Shown piece by piece: positions 47,701-56,700 of a DNA stretch of 64,000 nt. Source of the stretch: Stomorhina lunata (taxonomy: Eukaryota; Arthropoda; Insecta; Diptera; Rhiniidae); assembly GCA_933228675.1 (NCBI GenBank), contig OW121744.1, positions 16,609,894 to 16,673,893 of the forward strand. Reading direction: 5' to 3'. Numbering within the stretch: position 1 is the first letter of the stretch; every line of letters begins with the position of its first letter. The notes beneath the pieces were generated by a model that had not been told where the DNA came from, made no database searches, and saw only the letters and a list, made by a program, of their open reading frames with translations. The position numbers and the translations under genes were made by a program.

Positions 47701-50700
47701 CAGGAAAGATTTCCAAGAACATGTCCGATTTTAAGCGCAGGTTGAACACATGCTCCAAAAAGGTATCAGAAGCAACTGTAAAATCTTTAATGGGAGGGTT
47801 TCCGAAAAAAGTCGATAATTTTGCAAAACCCGAGTACTAAGTAAACATTTTAATGCTAAATGATGGATGGAGGCTTAATAACTCTAAAAATTACCGACCA
47901 ATTGCAATTTGTTCTGCACTTCCCAAAGTTATAGAGAGTATGCTAAACTACCATTTTGTACGTTATCTGAAACGTTAAACCGGGATCTTAATACTATCTC
48001 TAGGATCGTGCAATCGTTTATGGCTGGTAAAAATAGTGAGAGATCATAAACTCTTGATGTTCTGGGGTTTTTAAAGCGATTCATAATAGAGTGGTTCGAA
48101 AAAGAAAGATGAGTCAGTCACCCTCTAGTATTAAAGATAATGTAAAAAAAGTTCAAAACATTTTTTTTTTTTATTTTTTTACCACGCCTGCAAATACCGA
48201 CCTTTTTGTATTTTGTTAACTGTGTCGCCATCTTTAGTCCGATCATGACACTTTATATATCGGTGTTCACGGCTGTATAAGGGCTACATTTCTCACTTTG
48301 ATAGTTATTTAGTACCACGTCAATTTCTAGTCATAATTTTTCAAAATTCGATTCGTACTCATCCTAATTGAATCGAGTACAAATCTATTTTTTTTTTTAA
48401 ATTATGAGTATAAATTGACGTGGTAGTAAAAAACTATCAAAGAGATAAATGACGCCCTTACAGAACTGCGAACACCGATATATAAAATGTTATGATCGGA
48501 CTTAAAATGGCGACACAGTGAACAAAATACTAAAAGGGCGGTATTTGTAGGCGTGATAAAAAATAAATTTTTTTTAGAATTGTCATTAACATTATCTTTG
48601 ATCCAGGGGGTGACTGCCACAACTTTTTTTGTATGGACGGCGAACCGCTCTAATATACAAGATATTTTATTACATCTGATCTCCTTACTATTTATACTAC
48701 TTATAGCAGACTAAAAAATTAATAAAACTCTCATGTATGGGCCAGTGCTTCAAGATCTATTATGAAGCTTTTCGACCGTGCCAAAAATAGGTGAAGGTGC
48801 TCCTCGATAATAGCAGGGTATCCAGCTCTATTAGCTCACTGGATCATCGTCGCAATATGGAGTGTGTGTCACTGTTCAAGTGTTCTGAAGAGATCGGGAA
48901 TCTTGTCCCCGAAAGCATATATTTAGCCGAACTGTTGGTAAGTGAAAAGAACTACATAAGTTTTCCTTCCATATAAAATATAGGAAAGTTAAAATCAAAT
49001 GTCAACAAACCCTAATCCCTCTATCCTTCTTCCTTTGGACAACCTCTTTAAAAATTCCAAACTTTAGAAAAAATAAAATAATTTCGATCAAAATGTCGGT
49101 TATTTTAGTACACAAAAAAGTTTAACATCCATGTAATTTTGGCTGTTGACTAGTGTCAAAAGAAGCCAACTAGTGATAGAGTTTCATTTACTCGTAAATT
49201 ACATATCGTCACCTAAAAGACGAAATAACCTTTTTACAGTTTTCAAAAGTTTACAGGAGAGGGAAAAAACGTTATAAAATTGGAGCTATTCGCAATATTT
49301 AAACGCAAATTATTTATTTAGATTAAAATAAAACCAGAAATATATATCGTTTGAAAAAATGTTTTTTCTCTAAACACAGCTTATGTTGTTATGTCACTTA
49401 GGTTATTTGGAATTGCAAAAATCTCAAGCCAAATAATCTATCTGCAGTACTAATTAGTATGAATAAATCAAATTTTTGTAAACATATATTTATTTTATAA
49501 ATTAAATAATAACAGTTAATGTTTCTTTTACTGGTTTAAGCATATGAAAGTACTTAATGATTGTTTAAATTACACTATGCAACAAAATTAAACTTTTATG
49601 GCGATTTTTGATGATTTAGTTTTATATTTTTTAAGCGCGTAACGCCATTTGTGATATTAGATGTTCAAAATTTTGCGCAGATATACGATATGATATAGGG
49701 AATAATAATCCATTAAAAACTCAATTTTGAAATTTTTCGCAAATAATATTGAACATCCCTAAAGTATGCTACAAAATATGTGATTAAAAGCAATTTTATC
49801 AAATCGGCCACAACTAACTAGTGGCTTGGATGTTTAGATGCATCCACCAATCATTTTGGACCTACCATCTTTTAAATATTTGGTTTTGATTTTTGCAGAA
49901 ATTCTCTTAAAGAAGTAAATATTATCTTTTTTAAAGGACAGCAAAGCTTACATGGATTAATTTTTTAAAAAGAAAACCCAGCAGTTTTACAAAGATGAAA
50001 TTATGATTTAACCCAAAAATAAAAAATAAAAAATTCTGAGAGTTAAAGTACTTCCTTAATTAGGAGTTTTTCTTTAAAAACATGTTTGTTATTTTTGATT
50101 TGTGAATCGGTTCTTTTAGAATAATCAGACATTTTAATTTTCATACTAAAACAGTTAAATAACCTTTCACATTTTATAAATATTATTTTAAATCATTAAA
50201 AAAACAATAATTAAATAACCTTAAGATCCAACAGTTGAATGAATAACAAAAAAAAGGGAAAGGGAACAAAATAACTTCCGCGAAAAATGTAAATGTTAAA
50301 AAAAAAATCGTTAAACCATTTTCTAAACAATAAATCACAGCTACCACTTTACTTTTGATATCTTATCAATTTGTCAAATTAATAATGAAACTAAGGAAAC
50401 TAATAAAAAGTAAATAGAAAGCAAAACTTCTGCATACAAGTGACTAACTTCTATGGGTAGGTATGTTTGTATGATCTTATCATACATCAATCAGTTGTTA
50501 AAAATGTTTTTCTAATGATTTTTGTTAATGTAATTTAAAAAAATGTTATTCAACAGTATAAACAAAAATGGGTATATTTTCATATTTATCTTAAAAGAAA
50601 AATAATCTTAGCTTTTACTAATATTTTCTGATAACAAATCTACATGAAAAACACGAGTCAACAATTTGTTGTTGAAGATATCATGTACATATCGAATGAT

Positions 50701-53700
50701 AAAAAATACGTGCAATTATAGATAGATATCTTGTTTCCAAACATAATACTTAAGCAGGTAGCACTTATAAAGTAAAGGATTAAAATTTGTCATCTGCATT
50801 TGAAGTATCTTCAAGAATTATTACGCTTGACTAGGGCATATTTATGCTAAAATATATAGACATATAATAAAATTTGGTTCTATAAACAGTTTTGTTTTTC
50901 TTTAAAATAATATCACAGCATTTTGTTTTCTTGATTTTATTAAGATTTGTGTTAATAATTTATGTTTGAAAATGTTTGGCTGAAAATTATAAATAGACTA
51001 GAAGTTTAGACCCTTCGTTGCACGTCAAAATTGTACATAGACATTCTAAATTCTGTAGCTATACACCGCTAATATTATTTTCAAACTTTAGGAACAAAAT
51101 TGCAGGTTGAATTTTGTTCCTAAATCTATCATTTTTTATTTTGTATAAACTAATGGGGGGTTACCCCAATTCATAATCAAAAAAAAAACAAGCTATAACA
51201 AGCTTAAAGAGTGCTCTAAATAAAATTTGTAGTTGGATTTTCTTAAATAAAAATCAAACCTTTTAATATAAAAACTCTACAAAATACGCATATATAATGA
51301 CATATTATACAAAATTATTTAGCATTAAAATGTTTACTTAGTACTCGGGTTTTGCAAAATTATCGACTTTTTTCGGAAACCCTCCCATTAAAGATTTTAC
51401 AGTTGCTTCTGATACCTTTTTGGAGCATGTGCTCCACCTGCGCTTAAAATCGGACATGTCCTTGGAAATCTTTCCTGTGTTCTTCAATTCCTTTTTTACC
51501 AGAGCCTAATACCTTTCCACAGGCCGAAGTTCTGGACAGTTAGGTGGATTTGCCTCTCGTGGTACAAAAATGACATTATTCTTTGAGTACCACTCAAGTG
51601 CCTTTTTCCATAATGGCATGATGCCAAATCGGGCCAAACAAATGTAGTCACTCTGTGCACTCTTAAAAAGGGTAACAACTGTTTTTGTAGGCACTCCTTT
51701 ATATAAATTTCTGTGTTTATTGTGCCAGATGCCACAAATACTTTACTTCTTTTGCCACAACTGCAAATAGCTTGCCACACGAGAAACTTCTTAGGGAATT
51801 TTGTTTGTTTTTTTGTGCGAAACTCTTACCAAACATTGCCCCGTTTATCAGCAACATAAAAATCTTGACCAGGAAGTTGAGAAAAGTCTGCCAGTACGTA
51901 TGTTTCATCATCCATCACACAACAGGTGTATTTTTTTATAAAATCAGACTTCAATTTTTTCGCTCGTTTTTTTGCTTCTAAGTTCTTTATAGCATTGCGA
52001 TCTGGAACCTTTTGGACTTTGTATGTCTTCAGTCCAGCATAAACTTTGACTCTATGTGCAAAATTCGTAGAACATTTCACCGTACGAGCTGCTTTTCTTA
52101 AAGAAGTGTTTGGCGCTCTTCGAAAGAGTCGCTCGACTTCTTTTGCCTTACCAATATCTGTAGGACCTTTTTTCCTCCCTGATCCAGGTTTTCTTTCAAT
52201 GCTCAGGTTTTCCTTATACCGTCTGATGGCATTAGAAACCGTTCGAGGGTCAACTTTCAAATTTTTAGCTATTTTTTTAAAAGTCCATGACGGATTTTTT
52301 TGAAAAGTTTTAATTATATTTTCACGAACTTTTTTTTCGCAGTCCATTTTGATTGAAATAACTATTGAAAATTAATAATTTCTAAAATAATAGTATCTGA
52401 CATATCTATAGGAACTAACTTGATCAAAAAATAAATTATTTCTTGCACTATGGATAAATTTTGTCTAAAATAGTAAATGCATATTTTTTTTAGAACACTC
52501 TTTATAATTCAAATTTTCCATACAACTTTCAAATTATAAGAATTTAATAATTTTTAAATTTGTTTATGAATTTGGGGGTAAGACTATAATTTTTATTGTC
52601 AAAAAACATGTAAGAAAGTGCTACAGTCGGTCAAGCCCGACCATATGATACCCTTCACCACTAAGGTCAAAGGTGTTCTTTTTCCTGTATAAAGACAAAT
52701 ATTTGCTAAATTTTCCCATCATACAAACATTTTCCCAAATTTATATATTTAAGCTGTTCCCGTCTTTTGGACGTACATATAAGAGAGAGCTAGGGTCAAA
52801 TGTGGACCGATTATCTCGAAATTTGGCAAATTGATTACAGTTGTTACAAAAATGCAAAAATCAAAAAATAAACTTAAAATTCTCATTATCTTCAGATTTA
52901 CTAGCGTTTTAGTGATTTTTGTCTGATTTAGTGCGTTTTGACAGAAGAGTTTGTATGGGAGCTATGGTCAAATGCGGACCGATTTCAACAAAATTTGGTA
53001 CAATGATTTTAGTTTACATACGCATTATTTGTTTTAAATTTCATAAAAAAATATTGATATTTGTGGCCAATATATCAATTCCGGGAAGTGGGACCTATGT
53101 CAGGTACCATAAATAATGGACCGATTTTGACGAATTTCAAAAAAAAAAAAATGATCTGAGCCATGGTTCTCACTCAGCTTTTTCTAACCAAATTCGAAAA
53201 GAATGATACAAATGTCGGTAGCTCTACGACCACTAATTACCTCTAATTCTACTGAAGGAAAACTGTAATAAGTTTACTTTTTCTATATAGGATATGTACT
53301 TAACCCAGCCCCGATCCTTGTGGTATTTGACCCAGTTTTAAAGATACATGTTTCTTAACTACCATTGACCAAGAAGTCGGTTGCAGAAAGTTTAAAGGTT
53401 ATATATACTTTGATTTAAGATTACATGAGAATAAATTTTAAGTTGCTCTTGTTGTAACTGCGATATTATGGCTCAGGATTTCGTGTCATTCTGGTACATT
53501 TATTGTCGCTCAGAAAACCTAGAAGATATATGTACATTAGAGCGACTCAAATTTTATGGAAGCAAAATTTGTGCAAAGTGTGCCCCCCTCAAAATGAACA
53601 TTGGTATTTTTAATGATGACATTTAAAATATTTCGGCTCTAGCTTGGACCTCTCGTAAGCTTAATCAAAAGTCCTTCTTATGATATCCATATTGTATATG

Positions 53701-56700
53701 TTGGTAAGAAACCAGATTCTCAAATTGACAAAACATGCTAAAACAGATCCTTTTTCAAAATGGTCCAGCTCACGAGAAGTCAAAGTTGGAGCCGAAATAT
53801 TTTATATGTCATCTTAGAAAAGTCCAAGGTTCATTTTAAGGAGGGTACATCAAGCATTTTTGTACATACATATTATATTCTTCTCTAAAATATTTTATAC
53901 CATTTATATTTATTGGTGTTGTGCGACCTTCCTTATCTTGAGTGTTCCGTGTGAAGTTTGTTTTACTGAGTTTTGTTTTTGGGTTTCCATTTTTATCGCC
54001 ATATTAAGCCAATTAATTCATTTCATATTATTTAAAAATTATTAACAAAAAGAATTATGACATGGCTTTTAAAGTTGTCTCATAATCTATGAAAAGAAAA
54101 GTAAGCGAGTATAGGCAGGCAAGACTGGCTACATATACCCTATTACAGAATCGGAAGAGCGGACAATATAGAACCTGTAGAATTGGTTTTTAATTTTCCG
54201 ATCTAAAGTTTAGTTGAATATAGTTCCATTAAAATTAACAAATACATAGTGTGTTTAAGAGTGAAATGCTTTCGTGCTTACTTATTAGTTTTTCGGCTTA
54301 AAAAAAATTATAACATTTATTTATTAAGTACGCAGTAATCATGAAAGCATTTCACTTTTTATCACTATTTTTTTTTTTGTTTAAAATTATCTTTGTTTGT
54401 TTAGGTAGACATTCGTAATAAATCATAAAAACGTAGTAGTAGCACCTTTGCATGGACCTTAAGAAAAATGATATAAATCCTATAATAATCTTGGAATGTT
54501 AAGATTAACGACCTTGAAACGTTGTTATGTAAATCTGAGAAAGATTTATTAGTAAAATGTGAATTACAATTTAATTGCTAATAAACAATTATCAAAATAG
54601 AGGAGTAGAGTGTTTTATGGCACAGGATCAAACACTGGATAATTCTATGGTCATTAATGGAAATTTTTTGTGCCAATTAAACTAGAGAAAATCAAAATAC
54701 ACAGAATAAAAACTCACAGAATAAAAAAATCATGAGCCAGTTAAAATAAACGAATAAACTTAAGCTAAAGAAGTATATTGAAAAATGCATGTATCTTTTG
54801 TAATTTGTATTTCCGCTAGAAGGTTTTAACGACAATATATTATCTTCTAAACTAAATAAGATAATAAAATTTAAGGTAGTACTTCAGGCGGACAGGTGTT
54901 TGATACTTTTTGGAAAATCGACCTTTAATATAAAAACAGCGTAATTTTGGGAAAAAGTTATGTTTTGGTGCGTTAATAAAAACAGAGTTTTTTTAAACAC
55001 CAAAATCAATTCTGGCCAAAGAACATAATTAAATATTTAAATATATTCATGATTTTAAATATCAAAATAAAAATATTAATGAAACACGTTCGCTGCTAAC
55101 AATAGGGGGGTCTTATATTGCTGGAGTATTATAGATTTACAAAAATTAATGGAATAGGATACTCCTCATGCAACAACAAACATTTATAATTTTATTTTGT
55201 ATAGCAAATATGAAAGAAATTATCTTTACCACCGATTCCTACAAAATTAGTTACACTGATTTTGGATACAGTAAGCAATATTTATGCTGAATATTACTAA
55301 AACATACTTTTTTGTCGATGTAAAAGGCCAAAAGCTCTATTCCTGGAAAGCATCCCTATGAAAGGTACCCGAAATAATAATCCGATTTTGCCCAAAAATA
55401 TAGCGATTATCCATGAAACAAAATAAGGGTCTGTGCTAAATTTCATTACATTATCTTTAATGTTACGACCCGGTACTTTGATCACAAGATTACATGTACA
55501 TCCTGACAGCTTCGTTAAACCGACTCAGGAAGTGATTCTGAGTCGATCGGCATACTAAAAGGGTATCAAAAAAAAAATATATTTCTATCCGTTACAAACA
55601 TTAGCACTAACCCAATATACGCTTTTCACCTATGGTGGTAAAGATTGCTTAGGCATAATTCGGTATTGTTTTTAGCCAAAAAATTTCGAACAACCATAAA
55701 GAGAAGGTGCATTATCGTGATGCGAAATTACAAACGTTCTTCGTATTCCTTCTCGCAAATGGCGCAAAACTTCAAGATAATACTCTTTATTAACCATGTG
55801 CTACGAACACCTGATGCACTAAGCCACGGTAATAAAAAAAAGAGTTAGCAAAACCACATTTGATCGAACTTGGCGTGCTTTTTTGGCCTTGGCCCTCCTG
55901 AGCTCTTCCATTGGTACAATTAGACTTTAGTTTCAATGTCATAACCATATGCCCATTTTTCGTAATTTGCTATGACCCTTTTAATCAAAGCTGAATTGCC
56001 GTTGACGTTGACATGCTACGATTTTTTTTTTAAATTCGGCAATTTTGGAGCTAAAATCTCACAAACAAACTAAATATGCTATAAAACTAGTGAAAATTGT
56101 GAACAAATGTTCGAAACGAGCGTACCAACATAAAAAAATATAAAAAAAATCGAATATAAAAAGAATCTTTAGTAAATTTGATTGAGTCTTTTTAATTAAA
56201 CTCTAACATCAATTGGTTTACACTTTGAAATAAGTTTAGTTGAACAAATTAAGTTTCCCAAATAGTGTAGTATTAAACTATTGAATAGTTTCTTATTCTA
56301 CTGATTTCAAAATTAAAATCAGGAAATTGGTTTAAATTTCCAATTAGATCAAATAATAACACATTCGAAATTGACGTATACGAATTACAAAAGCCAGATG
56401 CAATACAAGAGGAGATCTTTTACCCTGTCGGTTAGCGTTATTGGCTAAATTTGTATTTTTAATGATATTAGAATTAAGTGTGCAATAAAAAAAACTGTTA
56501 AGCTTAAGGAAAGAGAATAAAAATAGAAACCTACCTTCATTTTGGAATATAATTCCGGGTTTTCATAACGATCCAAATTTGAAATTGGAAAATCTTTGGA
56601 ATCACATATTCTACGTTGAGTCTTACAAGCTTCAATCCATAATATCGAAACTATTGGTATATTCATTTGTTTAGCTTTCTTAAATGTGGACATAAGGCCA

